This document shows positions 16,233 to 24,943 of a stretch of DNA of 64,000 bases, in pieces. Below the pieces are notes generated by a model, which saw only the letters and a list, made by a program, of their open reading frames with translations, was not told the DNA's origin and ran no database searches. Every line of letters begins with the position of its first letter. Position 1 is the stretch's first letter. The stretch is from Sphingomonas sp. 32-62-10 (lineage in GTDB: Bacteria > Pseudomonadota > Alphaproteobacteria > Sphingomonadales > Sphingomonadaceae), in assembly GCA_002280555.1 (NCBI GenBank), contig NCEE01000010.1:186001-250000 (forward strand), read 5' to 3'. A program made the position numbers and the translations under genes.

Positions 16233-16445
16233 GCGACGGGCTTTTGGCGATCCTACGCCCGCCTGTCCAGCTTGACTCTGGGACGGGTGGCGGCTAACCG
16301 CCCGCCTTCGCAATTGGCCCCGCACCCCGGTGAAGCGGTGGCCCTGCCCTTCGGATCGCCTTTCGGATCGAAACCAGCAGCGCGATGACCGGGAAGCCCT
16401 GTGCCACGGTGGCATGGGGCGTTGTTGGCAATTGAAGGAAGAATG

Positions 16446-17060
16446 ATGTCGAAGCGCCAAAGCGCCAAGTACAAGCTCGATCGCCGGATGGGCGAGAATA
16501 TCTGGGGTCGCCCCAAGAGCCCGGTCAACAAGCGGGAATATGGTCCCGGCCAGCACGGCCAGCGCCGCAAGGGCAAGGTCAGCGATTTCGGCATTCAGCT
16601 GCGCGCCAAGCAGAAGCTGAAGGGCTATTATGGCGATGTGACTGAAAAGCAGTTCCGCGCCTGCTATCACGAAGCAGCCCGGATGAAGGGCGATACTGGC
16701 CAGAATCTGATCGGTCTGCTCGAGCAGCGGCTCGACATGATCGTCTATCGCGCCAAGTTCGCGCCGACGGTATTTGCCGCACGCCAGCTCGTCAGCCATG
16801 GCCACATCAAGGTCAATGGCGTGAAGTGCAATATCGCTTCGCGTCGCTGCTTCCCCGGTGACGAGATCACGCTCGGTACCAAGGCGCAGGAAATGGCGCT
16901 GGTGATGGAAGCGCAGAGCCTGGCCGAGCGCGACATCCCCGAATATGTCGCACCAGACGGTGCCGCCAAGATCACCTTCACCCGCGTGCCAACGCTTGAT
17001 GAAGTGCCCTATCCGGTGAAGATGGAACCGAATTTGGTCGTCGAGTTCTACTCGCGTTAA
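16446..17060 (+). CDS. rpsD: 30S ribosomal protein S4
   Basis: A 204-residue S4, binding 16S rRNA early in 30S assembly. It begins MSKRQSAKYKLDRRMGENIWG and carries the S4 RNA-binding domain (LEQRLDMIVYRAKFAPTVFAARQLVSHGHIKVNG, in part). It stands alone, as is usual in sphingomonads, divergent from the chorismate mutase with about 210 bases for promoters, and is followed by a strong terminator. Confidence 0.97.
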   Translation: MSKRQSAKYKLDRRMGENIWGRPKSPVNKREYGPGQHGQRRKGKVSDFGIQLRAKQKLKGYYGDVTEKQFRACYHEAARMKGDTGQNLIGLLEQRLDMIVYRAKFAPTVFAARQLVSHGHIKVNGVKCNIASRRCFPGDEITLGTKAQEMALVMEAQSLAERDIPEYVAPDGAAKITFTRVPTLDEVPYPVKMEPNLVVEFYSR

Positions 17061-17085
17061 TTCGCTCGTATCGGCGAGAAAAATG

Positions 17086-17113
17086 GGGCGGTCCTTCGGG
17101 GCCGCCCTTTTTT
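17086..17113 (+). terminator. intrinsic terminator of rpsD
   Basis: A 9-bp stem, GGGCGGTCC (17086-17094) with GGGCCGCCC (17099-17107), containing one T-G pair, closes a stable TTCG tetraloop and is followed by six T. It lies 25 bases after the rpsD stop. Confidence 0.9.
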
Positions 17114-17190
17114 GTTTCGGGCTGGTTTGTGGACAAGCACCTTGTGGCTTGGCACAAGCACGCCGTTCGAATTGCCTGGAGTCTGTTGCG

Positions 17191-18825
17191 ATGCGCGCTG
17201 CCCTGTTGCCGATCCTGCTTGCCGCTACTGCGTCCAACGCAAGCGCGCAGACCAAGCCGGATATCTCGCTCGATACGCTGAAGACGGTCACCCAGACCTT
17301 GTCGTCCGACGCCTATGAAGGCCGCGCGCCTGCGACGCCTGCGGAGGACAAGACGGTCGCCTATCTGATCGAGCGGTTCAAGGCGGCGGGGCTGAAGCCG
17401 GCCAACAACGGCAGCTGGGTGCAGGATGTGCCGCTCGTCGAAATCCTCGCCACCGATGTCAGCCCGATGACGATTGCAGGCGGCAAGGCCCCCGTCACCC
17501 TCGCGTACCGGCAGGACATGGTGATCGCCACCTACCGCGTGGTGCCCAAGATCGAGGTGAAGGATAGCCCCGTCGTGTTCGTCGGCTATGGCATCAACGC
17601 CCCTGAACGCGGCTGGAACGATTATGCCGGGGTGGATGTGAAGGGGAAGACCGTCGTCATCCTCGTCAACGATCCTGATTGGCAGATGCCCGGCAAGGAT
17701 GGTTTGTTCGAAGGCCGGGCGATGACCTATTATGGCCGCTGGACCTATAAATATGAGGAAGCCGCGCGTCAGGGGGCGGCTGCCGCAATCATCGTCCATG
17801 ATACCGAGCCTGCCGCTTATGGCTGGGGCGTGGTGCAATCATCCTGGACCGGGCCGCAGCTCGAGCTCGACGAAAAGGGCGATCACCTGAACGAAAGCGC
17901 GGCGATCGGCTGGGTGCAACTGGGCAAGGCGCAGGAAATCTTTGCGAGCGCGGGCAAGGATTTCACCGCGCTGGCGGCGGCCGCCAAGCAAAAGGGCTTC
18001 AAGGCAGTGCCGCTGGGGGTCACGGCGTCGGTCTCTTTCGCCAATACGATCCGCCGTCAGGCATCGAAGAATGTCATCGGCATTCTGCCCGGCACCAGCG
18101 TGCCCGACGATGTCGTGATGTATTCGGCGCATTGGGACCATCTGGGCCGCTGTGACGCGGTGAAGGGCGATGACATCTGCAACGGCGCGCTCGACAATGC
18201 GAGCGGCACCGCGGCGTTGATTGCACTGGCGGAGGCGCACCAGAAAGCGGGCGCCGCCAAGCGCTCGCTCGTATTCCTCGCGGTAACCGCAGAGGAATCG
18301 GGGCTGCTCGGCTCGAAATATTATGCCGAACATCCCGTGTTCCCGCTCGCGCGCACCGTCGGCGGCGTGAATATGGACGGCGTGAACATTGTCGGCCGCA
18401 CCAAGGATTTCGTCGTCGTCGGGGCGGGCAAGTCCGAGCTTGAGGACATGATCGTGCCGCACGTGAAGGCGCAGGGGCGCGTGCTGGTGAACGAGCCGAC
18501 GCCCGAGCGCGGCTATTATTTCCGCTCGGATCACTTCAGCTTTGCCAAACTCGGCGTGCCGATGTTCTACGGCGAAAGCGGCGAAGATCTGGTCGAGGGC
18601 GGCACGGCGGCGGGCCATGCGGCAGCGGAGGACTATGTTACCAACCGTTACCACAAGCCGCAGGACGAATATGCCGATAGCTGGAAATGGGACGGTGCAA
18701 TCGAGGATCTGACCTTGTTCTATGGCCTTGGTCGTGAACTGGCCGATGGTGATCGCTGGCCCAACTGGTACAAGACCGCCGAGTTCCGCGCCATCCGCGA
18801 TGCGTCGCGGGCCAAGCTGAAATAG
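17191..18825 (+). CDS. exported M28-family metallopeptidase with PA domain
   Basis: A 544-residue zinc aminopeptidase-like protein with a signal peptide ending NASAQ (about residue 19). A PA-type insert is seen around residues 85-230. The M28 zinc/catalytic motifs are YSAHWDHLGR, GALDNASGTA, VTAEESGLLGS, GGVNMDGVN and YYFRSDHFSFAKLGVP. It probably degrades peptides in the periplasm. The ATG at 17191 has GGAG 9 bases upstream and precedes the signal peptide. aguA follows after 11 bases, so they may share a transcript. Confidence 0.92.
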   Translation: MRAALLPILLAATASNASAQTKPDISLDTLKTVTQTLSSDAYEGRAPATPAEDKTVAYLIERFKAAGLKPANNGSWVQDVPLVEILATDVSPMTIAGGKAPVTLAYRQDMVIATYRVVPKIEVKDSPVVFVGYGINAPERGWNDYAGVDVKGKTVVILVNDPDWQMPGKDGLFEGRAMTYYGRWTYKYEEAARQGAAAAIIVHDTEPAAYGWGVVQSSWTGPQLELDEKGDHLNESAAIGWVQLGKAQEIFASAGKDFTALAAAAKQKGFKAVPLGVTASVSFANTIRRQASKNVIGILPGTSVPDDVVMYSAHWDHLGRCDAVKGDDICNGALDNASGTAALIALAEAHQKAGAAKRSLVFLAVTAEESGLLGSKYYAEHPVFPLARTVGGVNMDGVNIVGRTKDFVVVGAGKSELEDMIVPHVKAQGRVLVNEPTPERGYYFRSDHFSFAKLGVPMFYGESGEDLVEGGTAAGHAAAEDYVTNRYHKPQDEYADSWKWDGAIEDLTLFYGLGRELADGDRWPNWYKTAEFRAIRDASRAKLK

Positions 18826-18836
18826 GCTCCACTGCC

Positions 18837-19805
18837 ATGACGAAACTGGTCCAACCTGCCGAATGGGCGCGGCACAAGGCAGTGTGGATCGGCTTTCCGA
18901 GCCATCCCGAATTGTGGCTCGACGATATCGATCCGGCGCGCGAGGAAGTCGTCGCCTTTGCCCGCGCGGTGCATGCCGATGGGGCGGGCGAGAAGGTGAT
19001 CCTGGTCGCCGCCGATGCCGAGGCGAGCGCCGCCGCGCGCAAACTCGCGCCCTTTGCCGAGTTGATCGTCGAGCCGTTCGGCGACATCTGGCTGCGCGAT
19101 ACCGCCCCGATCTTCGTCTCGCCGCATCACGCGCGCGATTTTCGCTTCAACGGCTGGGGCGGCAAATATGATCTGCCCGGCGATGACGATATCGGCGCGC
19201 GGCTGGCGCGCACCCGCCGGGTCGAGCTTGAGACATGCGACTGGGTGCTCGAAGGTGGCGCGATCGACGGCGATGGCACGGGCCTGGTCGTCACCACCGA
19301 ACAATGTCTGCTCAACCCCAATCGCAACCCGGGCTTCACCCGGCCGATGATCGCCGAGATGCTCAAGCGCGACCTGGGCTTCACCGACATCCTTTGGCTC
19401 GGTGAGGGGCTGCTCAACGATCACACCGACGGGCATGTCGATAATTTGGCGCGGTTCGTGGCACCGGGGCGGCTCGCGATCCCCGAAGGGTCGGACAATG
19501 ATCCCAACTGGCGCGTCTATCAGGTCGCCGCCGAAAAGGCCGAGGCATTCGGGGTCGATGTCGTCCGCATGCCCTCACCCGGGCGGATCCTGCATGATGA
19601 GGAGATCGTGCCGGCCAGCTATATGAACTTTTACATCGGCAATGCGGCGGTCGTGGTGCCGCTCTATGGCGCGCCCAATGACGATGCGGCGGTCGATGCC
19701 GTTGCGGCGTTGTTCCCCAACCACCATGTTGTCGGCCAGCGCGCTGATCACATTCTGACCGGCGGCGGCAGCTTCCACTGCATCAGCCAGCAGATTCCGG
19801 GGTAG
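18837..19805 (+). CDS. aguA: agmatine deiminase
   Basis: A 322-residue member of the guanidino-group-modifying family, converting agmatine to N-carbamoylputrescine. Motifs: WIGFPSHPELW, EPFGDIWLRDTAPIFV, NDHTDGHVDNLARFV and the C-terminal GGGSFHCISQQ with the catalytic cysteine C315. It is paired with aguB 139 bases downstream, which makes the agmatine-to-putrescine route explicit; one copy of the dispersed repeat sits between them. Confidence 0.94.
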   Translation: MTKLVQPAEWARHKAVWIGFPSHPELWLDDIDPAREEVVAFARAVHADGAGEKVILVAADAEASAAARKLAPFAELIVEPFGDIWLRDTAPIFVSPHHARDFRFNGWGGKYDLPGDDDIGARLARTRRVELETCDWVLEGGAIDGDGTGLVVTTEQCLLNPNRNPGFTRPMIAEMLKRDLGFTDILWLGEGLLNDHTDGHVDNLARFVAPGRLAIPEGSDNDPNWRVYQVAAEKAEAFGVDVVRMPSPGRILHDEEIVPASYMNFYIGNAAVVVPLYGAPNDDAAVDAVAALFPNHHVVGQRADHILTGGGSFHCISQQIPG

Positions 19806-19879
19806 GAATCATTTCACGGGATTCCTATTTTTCCGCATCCGTTCGCCGTGTGCGAAGACGAAGGGCAAGCGCAGCGCCT

Positions 19880-19907
19880 GGGCTTCGACTTCGCTCAGCC
19901 CGAACGG
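19880..19907. repeat. single copy of the dispersed palindromic repeat
   Basis: A 28-base copy (GGGCTTCGACTTCGCTCAGC plus CCGAACGG) between aguA and aguB. Placed inside a likely operon, it may form a hairpin with partner sequence GGGC/GCCC or simply mark an insertion. Confidence 0.8.
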
Positions 19908-19944
19908 AAGGGGGACATCTTTTCTATCCCAAGCGAGGACCAGC

Positions 19945-20805
19945 ATGACCGAGATTACCGTCGCCGCGCTGCAGCTTGCGTTCGGCCCCGATATCGACGC
20001 CAACATCGCCAACGTCTCGCGGCTGGTGCGCGAGGCGGCGGCGCTCGGCGCGCAAGTGATTCTGCCACCCGAATTGTTCGAGGGCGAGTATTTCTGCCGG
20101 GTCGAGGATGAGGGCCTGTTCGCGACCGCCAAGCCGGCTGGCGAGCACAAGGCGGTGCTGGCGATGCAGGCGCTCGCCGCCGAGCTGCGTGTGACGATCC
20201 CCACCAGCTTTTTCGAGGCGGATGGCCCGCATCACTATAATTCGCTCGCGATGATCGGCCCCGATGGCGCGGTGCAGGGCGTGTACCGCAAGAGCCATAT
20301 TCCCGACGGGCCGGGCTATGAGGAGAAATTCTATTTCCGGCCCGGCAATACCGGTTTCAAGGTGTGGCCGGGGCCCACGGGTGCCGAACGCGCGACGCTG
20401 GGCGTCGGCATCTGCTGGGACCAATGGTATCCCGAAACCGCGCGCGCGATGATGCTGATGGGGGCGGAACTGCTGTTCTACCCCACCGCGATCGGCAGTG
20501 AACCGCATGACGAAGGGCTTGATACCGCCCGGCTATGGCGCCGCGCGATGGTGGGGCATGCGGTGTCGAACGTGGTGCCGGTGGTGGCCGCCAACCGGGT
20601 GGGGACCGAGCATGGCCAGACCTTTTACGGCACCAGCTTCATCACCGATGAGCGCGGCGACATCTTGGCGGAGCTTGGCCGTGCGGAAGAAGGGGTGATC
20701 ACCGCCACCCTCGATATCGATCGCGTCAAGCGCCACCGCGCCGCCTTCGGCTTCTTCCGCGATCGCCGCCCGGAGCTCTACGGGCGGCTCGTGCAGGATA
20801 TCTAA
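19945..20805 (+). CDS. aguB: N-carbamoylputrescine amidase
   Basis: A 286-residue nitrilase-superfamily hydrolase with the catalytic triad E43 (LPPELFEGEYF), K116 (YRKSHIPDG) and C157 (GVGICWDQWYPE). It hydrolyses N-carbamoylputrescine to putrescine, CO2 and ammonia. FRPGNTGFKVW is typical of the AguB branch. Together with aguA it supplies putrescine from agmatine. Confidence 0.94.
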   Translation: MTEITVAALQLAFGPDIDANIANVSRLVREAAALGAQVILPPELFEGEYFCRVEDEGLFATAKPAGEHKAVLAMQALAAELRVTIPTSFFEADGPHHYNSLAMIGPDGAVQGVYRKSHIPDGPGYEEKFYFRPGNTGFKVWPGPTGAERATLGVGICWDQWYPETARAMMLMGAELLFYPTAIGSEPHDEGLDTARLWRRAMVGHAVSNVVPVVAANRVGTEHGQTFYGTSFITDERGDILAELGRAEEGVITATLDIDRVKRHRAAFGFFRDRRPELYGRLVQDI

Positions 20806-20836
20806 ATCCGACTGCAATAAATCTGAACCAATCCCC

Positions 20837-20905
20837 CCGTTCGCCCTGAGCGAAGTCGAAGGGCTTGCGCCGCGCTTGGGCTTCGACTTCGCTCAGCCCG
20901 AACGG
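20837..20905. repeat. paired inverted copies of the dispersed palindromic repeat
   Basis: A GAGCGAAGTCGAAGGGC copy at about 20837-20865 and an inverted GGGCTTCGACTTCGCTCAGC copy at about 20878-20905, separated by 12 bases. The pair can fold into a long hairpin 32 bases after the aguB stop and may act as a transcription barrier between the convergent genes aguB and the 90-residue protein. Confidence 0.85.
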
Positions 20906-20936
20906 AGAAGGTGGTCGTAGGCGACTCAATTCTGGT

Positions 20937-21209
20937 TTAGAGTCCCCGGAAACCGACCTTTTCGGTGAGCACGATCGGGCGGCTACAGCCGTCGAGGGTG
21001 CGCACCACTGCCGCGATGTGCTGGGCATCGGGTTCCTGCCCGAGGCGCCGCGCGCCGATCGCCTTGCCAGATTCTGCCATCCTGACGCGGTGATCATTAC
21101 ACGCTGGTTTATCGGTCTTGACCGGGGCGGGTTTCTCGCTCGCCGCGGCACCGCCGCTCACCCCAATAGCGGCCATCGCCACTACTGACAGCACCAGAAA
21201 GGCACGCAT
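20937..21209 (-). CDS. small exported protein
   Basis: A 90-residue protein with a signal peptide (FLVLSVVAMAAIGVSGGAAA) and a mature part with two cysteines (KPACNDHRVRMAESGKAIGARRLGQE, quoted in pieces: DKPACNDHRVR; LDGCSRPIVL), likely disulfide-bonded. The ATG at 21209 has GGGAG upstream. Function unknown; such short envelope proteins are frequent in this group. Confidence 0.65.
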   Translation of the reverse strand: MRAFLVLSVVAMAAIGVSGGAAASEKPAPVKTDKPACNDHRVRMAESGKAIGARRLGQEPDAQHIAAVVRTLDGCSRPIVLTEKVGFRGL

Positions 21210-21263
21210 TGCACTCTCCCTCATTTGGTTCGGATGCGATATCAAAAATCGAAAGGGATGTGA

Positions 21264-21845
21264 ATGACTTCATTGACCAACGATGCAACCGTAACAACGT
21301 ATGGGCCGCTGTCGGTTGCCCGGTTCACGGGCGGCGATGCGGGTCAGTGGCGGGTCACGTCGATTACGGCGGTGCAGGGCGCGACTTTGCCGGTCGCCGG
21401 GTTTCTCGACATCAGCAATGCTGGCGAGTCCACCGGCAGCTGCTGGCACCTGCGCGGTACTGCGAGCAATCTTCGCTACACCACCGCTGACGAACGCCGT
21501 CAGTTACAGGCGAAACAGGAAGGGCTCGGGCGACCGGCATCGACCAGGGCGGCGCTGATCCCGATCCGCAAATCGGCCGCTTGGTGGGCAATGGCACAGG
21601 ATGAACGCCGCGCCGTTTACGAACAGGGCAGCCATTTACCGATCGGGCTGGACTATCTGCCCGGTGTGGCGCGCAAACTCTATCATTCGCGCGATCTGGG
21701 TGAGGAATTCGATTTTCTCACCTGGTTTGAATTCTCGCCTAAGGATGAAGCCGCGTTCGATCATATGCTCGATCGGCTTCGGGCGTGCGGCGAATGGGCC
21801 TATGTCGATCGGGAGGTCGATATCCGCCTGACGCGGATGGGTTAG
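21264..21845 (+). CDS. chlorite dismutase-family protein
   Basis: A 193-residue protein. The C-terminal 110 residues match the Cld-like family: RYTTADERRQL, TRAALIPIRKSAAWWAMAQDERR, then GLDYLPGVARKLYHSRDLGEEFDFLTWFEFSP. The family includes chlorite dismutases and coproheme decarboxylases. The usual proximal heme histidine would be in the LYHSRDL segment, where a histidine is present. The true substrate cannot be told from sequence. The N-terminal 70 residues are less typical (STGSCWHLRGTASNLRY). Confidence 0.75.
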   Translation: MTSLTNDATVTTYGPLSVARFTGGDAGQWRVTSITAVQGATLPVAGFLDISNAGESTGSCWHLRGTASNLRYTTADERRQLQAKQEGLGRPASTRAALIPIRKSAAWWAMAQDERRAVYEQGSHLPIGLDYLPGVARKLYHSRDLGEEFDFLTWFEFSPKDEAAFDHMLDRLRACGEWAYVDREVDIRLTRMG

Positions 21846-21878
21846 CTGATCGTCCCTTACGGGTACCCATCCTGTTCT

Positions 21879-21956
21879 CCGTTCGTGTCGAGCGAAGTCG
21901 AGACACCCTGCGCAGCGATTGTGGCCCGTCCCTAGACTTTGCTCGGGACAAACGGG
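21879..21956. repeat. diverged paired copies of the dispersed repeat
   Basis: A GTTCGTGTCGAGCGAAGTCG variant copy at 21879-21907 and a degraded inverted copy around 21928-21956 (GACTTTGCTCGGGACAAACGG). They lie between the convergent Cld-family and uracil-DNA glycosylase genes. The second copy has several substitutions, so this pair is older or decaying. Confidence 0.7.
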
Positions 21957-21979
21957 GTGGGGGCGAGCAGGTTTTACCC

Positions 21980-22639
21980 CTAGCCCCCGTCGCGCACCTC
22001 AATCGCCCGCGCAAATACCGCCTCGAACATGTCCGCCGTCAGCCGCCCAGTATTCTGGTTGTAGCGCGAGCAGTGATAGCTATCGATCAGGATGCGGCCA
22101 TCGGGCATGCGGTGCTCGGCCAGATGCCCGAAGCGTGCCTTGGGCAGCCGCCCGCCGAGAATCTTGACGGCTGATTGATGCGCGATCTGCCCCAGCGCGA
22201 TGAAGACGCGCGCGTTGGGCAAGGCGCTGGCCTGGCGTTCGAGGAACGGGCGGCAGGCATGGATTTCGGCGGGTGTCGGTTTGTTGGCGGGCGGCAGGCA
22301 TTTCACCGCGTTGATGATCATCGCGCCGTTCAGCGCCAGCCCGTCATCGGGCGTGCCGGCATAGGTGCCGGTCGTCAGCCCGAACTTGGCAAGCGTGTTG
22401 AACAGCAACTCGCCCGCAAAATCGCCCGTGAAAGGTCGTCCCGTGCGGTTTGCCCCATGTTTGCCGGGGGCCAGGCCGATAATGCCGAGCCAAGCATCCG
22501 GATCGCCAAAGGCGGGGACAGGGGCGTTCCACCAATCAGGGAATTCCACCCGCAATTCTTCCCGAAAGCCGACCAGCCGGGGGCAGAGCGGGCAATCATG
22601 CGGGGGCTCAGTGGAGGAAAGCGGGCTTGGCGCGAACAT
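21980..22639 (-). CDS. uracil-DNA glycosylase, family 5 (UDGb-like)
   Basis: A 219-residue iron-sulfur uracil-DNA glycosylase. Motif A is GLAPGKHGANRTGRPFTGD, which lacks the family 4 GEGPG and marks the UDGb type. The four expected cluster cysteines are visible (CPLC near residues 16-19, then VKCLPP and HACRPF). The C-terminal motif HCSRYNQNTGRL is also characteristic. It removes uracil (and hypoxanthine in some members) from DNA. Divergent from folK with a gap of only 22 bases. Confidence 0.9.
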   Translation of the reverse strand: MFAPSPLSSTEPPHDCPLCPRLVGFREELRVEFPDWWNAPVPAFGDPDAWLGIIGLAPGKHGANRTGRPFTGDFAGELLFNTLAKFGLTTGTYAGTPDDGLALNGAMIINAVKCLPPANKPTPAEIHACRPFLERQASALPNARVFIALGQIAHQSAVKILGGRLPKARFGHLAEHRMPDGRILIDSYHCSRYNQNTGRLTADMFEAVFARAIEVRDGG

Positions 22640-22661
22640 GGACTGGCGATAGGCGGGGTAA

Positions 22662-23156
22662 ATGCCGATGCCAAGCGACGTCCCGCATTATGCGATAGCG
22701 CTCGGCGCGAACCGGGCGGGTCGGCAGGGCGGTCCGGCTGCCATACTCGCCGCTGCGCTGGCCGAGATCGGCGGCGTCATCATCGCCTCGCCGGTGGCGG
22801 TCACCGCCCCGATCGGCCCGTCGATCCGGCGCTTCGCCAACCAAGTCGTGATCATCGCCAGCGACGAAACGCCGCCCGAACTTCTCGCGCGGTTGAAGGC
22901 GATTGAGGCGGCGTTCGGGCGGCGGCGTGGGCAGCGCTGGGGCGCGCGGGTGATTGATCTCGATATCATCATGTGGAGCGAAGGCGCCTGGGCCGCGCCC
23001 GGGCTGACGGTGCCGCACCCCTCATTTCGTGAGCGGATGTTCGTGCTGGGTCCCCTCGCTGCTGTTGCGCCTGACTGGCGCGATCCGGTGACGGGGCTGC
23101 GCATCCGCCATTTGCGGGCGCGGCTGGCGCGGCACCTGCCCCTAATGCCTTGTTGA
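22662..23156 (+). CDS. folK: 2-amino-4-hydroxy-6-hydroxymethyldihydropteridine pyrophosphokinase
   Basis: A 164-residue HPPK of the folate pathway, transferring pyrophosphate from ATP to the pterin alcohol. Motifs: YAIALGANRAG, RRFANQVVI, the RRRGQRWGARVIDLDII signature and VPHPSFRERMFVLGPL. The start may be ATG 22662 or 22668. The tRNA-Lys gene follows 57 bases downstream. Confidence 0.93.
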   Translation: MPMPSDVPHYAIALGANRAGRQGGPAAILAAALAEIGGVIIASPVAVTAPIGPSIRRFANQVVIIASDETPPELLARLKAIEAAFGRRRGQRWGARVIDLDIIMWSEGAWAAPGLTVPHPSFRERMFVLGPLAAVAPDWRDPVTGLRIRHLRARLARHLPLMPC

Positions 23157-23213
23157 CCGGCTGGCGATGCGCTCCTAACGGCATCCGACGCACGCATGGC
23201 CGAACGTTGGTCG

Positions 23214-23289
23214 GGGCCCGTAGCTCAGTCGGTAGAGCAACGGACTTTTAATCTGTAGGTCTCGGGTTCGAATCCCGACGGGCCCACCA
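23214..23289 (+). tRNA. tRNA-Lys (anticodon TTT), CCA encoded
   Basis: A 76-base cloverleaf: acceptor stem GGGCCCG/CGGGCCC, D-arm with GCTCAGTCGGTAGAGC, anticodon loop CTTTTAA with TTT at 23247-23249, T-loop GGGTTCGAATCCC and a genomically encoded CCA after discriminator A. It reads AAA and AAG codons. Confidence 0.97.
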
Positions 23290-23302
23290 GCCGGATCATG
23301 CC

Positions 23303-24013
23303 ATGTTGCCAGCCGACATCGTTATCGACGAAGTCCGCCACCCACCCTGGCTGTTCTACGCCGCGGGCGCGTTGGCGCTGGCGGTGATCGTCATCGTGGT
23401 GCTCGGGATGACGGTGGCGCGCGGGCAAGGGGCGGCAATCGACCGCGCGATCATGCTCGCAATGCGCCCGCCGTCATTGGTGGCCGCAGCGCAGTCACCC
23501 GGCGGGTTTCGACAGATGATGATCGATATCACCGCGCTCGGCGGCGGCACGGTACTGACCATCATCGTCGCGAGCACCGCCGGCTTTCTCGCGATGCGCA
23601 GGCACTGGCTCACTTTGGCGCTGGTGCTGGGCGGCACAATCAGCGGGTCGCTGGCGGTCGGCATGATCAAAACATTGGTCGGGCGCCCCCGGCCGAGCGT
23701 GATCGATCATCTAGTCGATGTCTGGTCGGCAAGCTTCCCCAGCGGCCATGCCGCTAACAGCGCGACCATCTATCTGACGCTGGCACTGCTGCTGATGCAG
23801 ATTGTCGAGCAACGCGCCGCGCGATGGTATCTGATCGGGGTGGCGGTGCTGCTCGTCACCGCGATCGGGATCAGCCGTGTCTATCTGGGCGTGCACTGGC
23901 CCAGCGATGTGCTGGCCGGGTGGAGCTTCGGCACGCTTTGGGCGCTGGCCTGGTGGTCGTTGGGGGGCTGGATTCGCGTCAGGCGCGCGCAAGGATTGCC
24001 TTTGCTGCCTTGA
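23303..24013 (+). CDS. PAP2-family membrane phosphatase
   Basis: A 236-residue protein with about six membrane helices and the three PAP2 signature motifs KTLVGRPRPS, PSGHAANSAT and SRVYLGVHWPSDVLAGW. Likely roles are dephosphorylating undecaprenyl pyrophosphate or phosphatidic acid in the inner membrane. It starts 13 bases after tRNA-Lys, and its last 35 bases overlap the end of the convergent CitE-like lyase gene. Confidence 0.9.
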   Translation: MLPADIVIDEVRHPPWLFYAAGALALAVIVIVVLGMTVARGQGAAIDRAIMLAMRPPSLVAAAQSPGGFRQMMIDITALGGGTVLTIIVASTAGFLAMRRHWLTLALVLGGTISGSLAVGMIKTLVGRPRPSVIDHLVDVWSASFPSGHAANSATIYLTLALLLMQIVEQRAARWYLIGVAVLLVTAIGISRVYLGVHWPSDVLAGWSFGTLWALAWWSLGGWIRVRRAQGLPLLP

Positions 24014-24839
24014 GGTGCGGCGCGTCGATCATCTTGCCATCCAGGCTGAGCGCGCCCGCGTCGGGATGGGCGGCGAACAGATCGACGATCGCCTGCGCGC
24101 GGGCGATCTCCTCGGCGCTAGGTGAAAATGCAGCGTTGATCACTGGCACCTGAGACGGGTGGATCGCCATCATGCCGGTAAAGCCATCGCGTCGCCCCTG
24201 CACAGCATAGGCTTCCAATCCGACGAGATCGCGGAAATCGGGATAGACCGTTTCGATCGCGGCGACGCCTGCGGCATGCGCGCCGAACAGGGTAAGCGAC
24301 CGGGCGAGCTGGTAAGGCGCTGTGTAGCTGCCATCTGATTCGCGTGATGTGCTCGCGCCAATCGCTGCGGGCAGATCCTCCGCCCCCCAGGTCAGCCCGC
24401 AAAGTCGCGGCGTGACCCCGCCATAGCTGCCGAGCGCGAACACCGCTGCTGGCGTTTCGGTGGCAATCGGCAGGATCAGCATGTCGCCCGACAGGCGCTT
24501 GTCGAGTGCAGCGAGCGATGCGCCACCTTCCGCCTTGGGGAGAACGATACCGTCGGGATTGGCGCGCAGCACGGCGGCGAGATCATCATCCGCGAGCCCC
24601 GAATCGAGCGGGTTGATGCGCACGAACAGTAATTGGCGGCGCGGTTCGGCCAGAAACGCCACCACTGCCGATCTTGCAGCAGATTTGGCCGCGACCGTCA
24701 CCGAATCCTCCAGATCGAGGATCAGCGCATCCGCCTCCAGCAGCGCGGCCTTGGTCATGCGATCCGGCCGATCACCGGGCACGAACAACAATGACCGTAA
24801 CCGAGGCTGTGATGGCAGGGGGGGTGAGGGATCAGGCAT
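23979..24839 (-). CDS. HpcH/HpaI-CitE family CoA-ester lyase
   Basis: A 286-residue TIM-barrel lyase of the citrate lyase beta / malyl-CoA lyase superfamily. Motifs: SLLFVPGDRPDRMTKA, ALILDLEDSV, VRINPLDSG, LPKAEGG, IATETPAAV, LTWGAEDLPAAIG and the C-terminal MMAIHPSQV. Members cleave 3-hydroxyacyl-CoA esters or act as malyl/citramalyl-CoA lyases. No citF or citD is adjacent, so it is a stand-alone CitE-like enzyme of unspecified substrate. Confidence 0.85.
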   Translation of the reverse strand: MPDPSPPLPSQPRLRSLLFVPGDRPDRMTKAALLEADALILDLEDSVTVAAKSAARSAVVAFLAEPRRQLLFVRINPLDSGLADDDLAAVLRANPDGIVLPKAEGGASLAALDKRLSGDMLILPIATETPAAVFALGSYGGVTPRLCGLTWGAEDLPAAIGASTSRESDGSYTAPYQLARSLTLFGAHAAGVAAIETVYPDFRDLVGLEAYAVQGRRDGFTGMMAIHPSQVPVINAAFSPSAEEIARAQAIVDLFAAHPDAGALSLDGKMIDAPHLKAAKAILARA

Positions 24840-24943
24840 GGTCGCTCCTGCGGATGTCTGGATCGGGCTAGCATAGCCAAAGTGTTGCGAGAAAGCGGTG
24901 AAACGGTTTGATACTTTATACCATCACATTATAAGCGCTGTGG

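Noticed and set aside
15927..17291. A 454-codon open frame on the minus strand covering the chorismate mutase and antisense to rpsD
   Set aside because: Only the last 101 codons match a protein family; the rest is the antisense of rpsD and follows from high GC. Start placed at 16232.
24905..24936. AT-rich partial palindrome before the ZnuD-like receptor as a Zur box
   Set aside because: Arms match poorly (CTTTATA against CTTATAA) and I cannot compare it with a proper matrix here.
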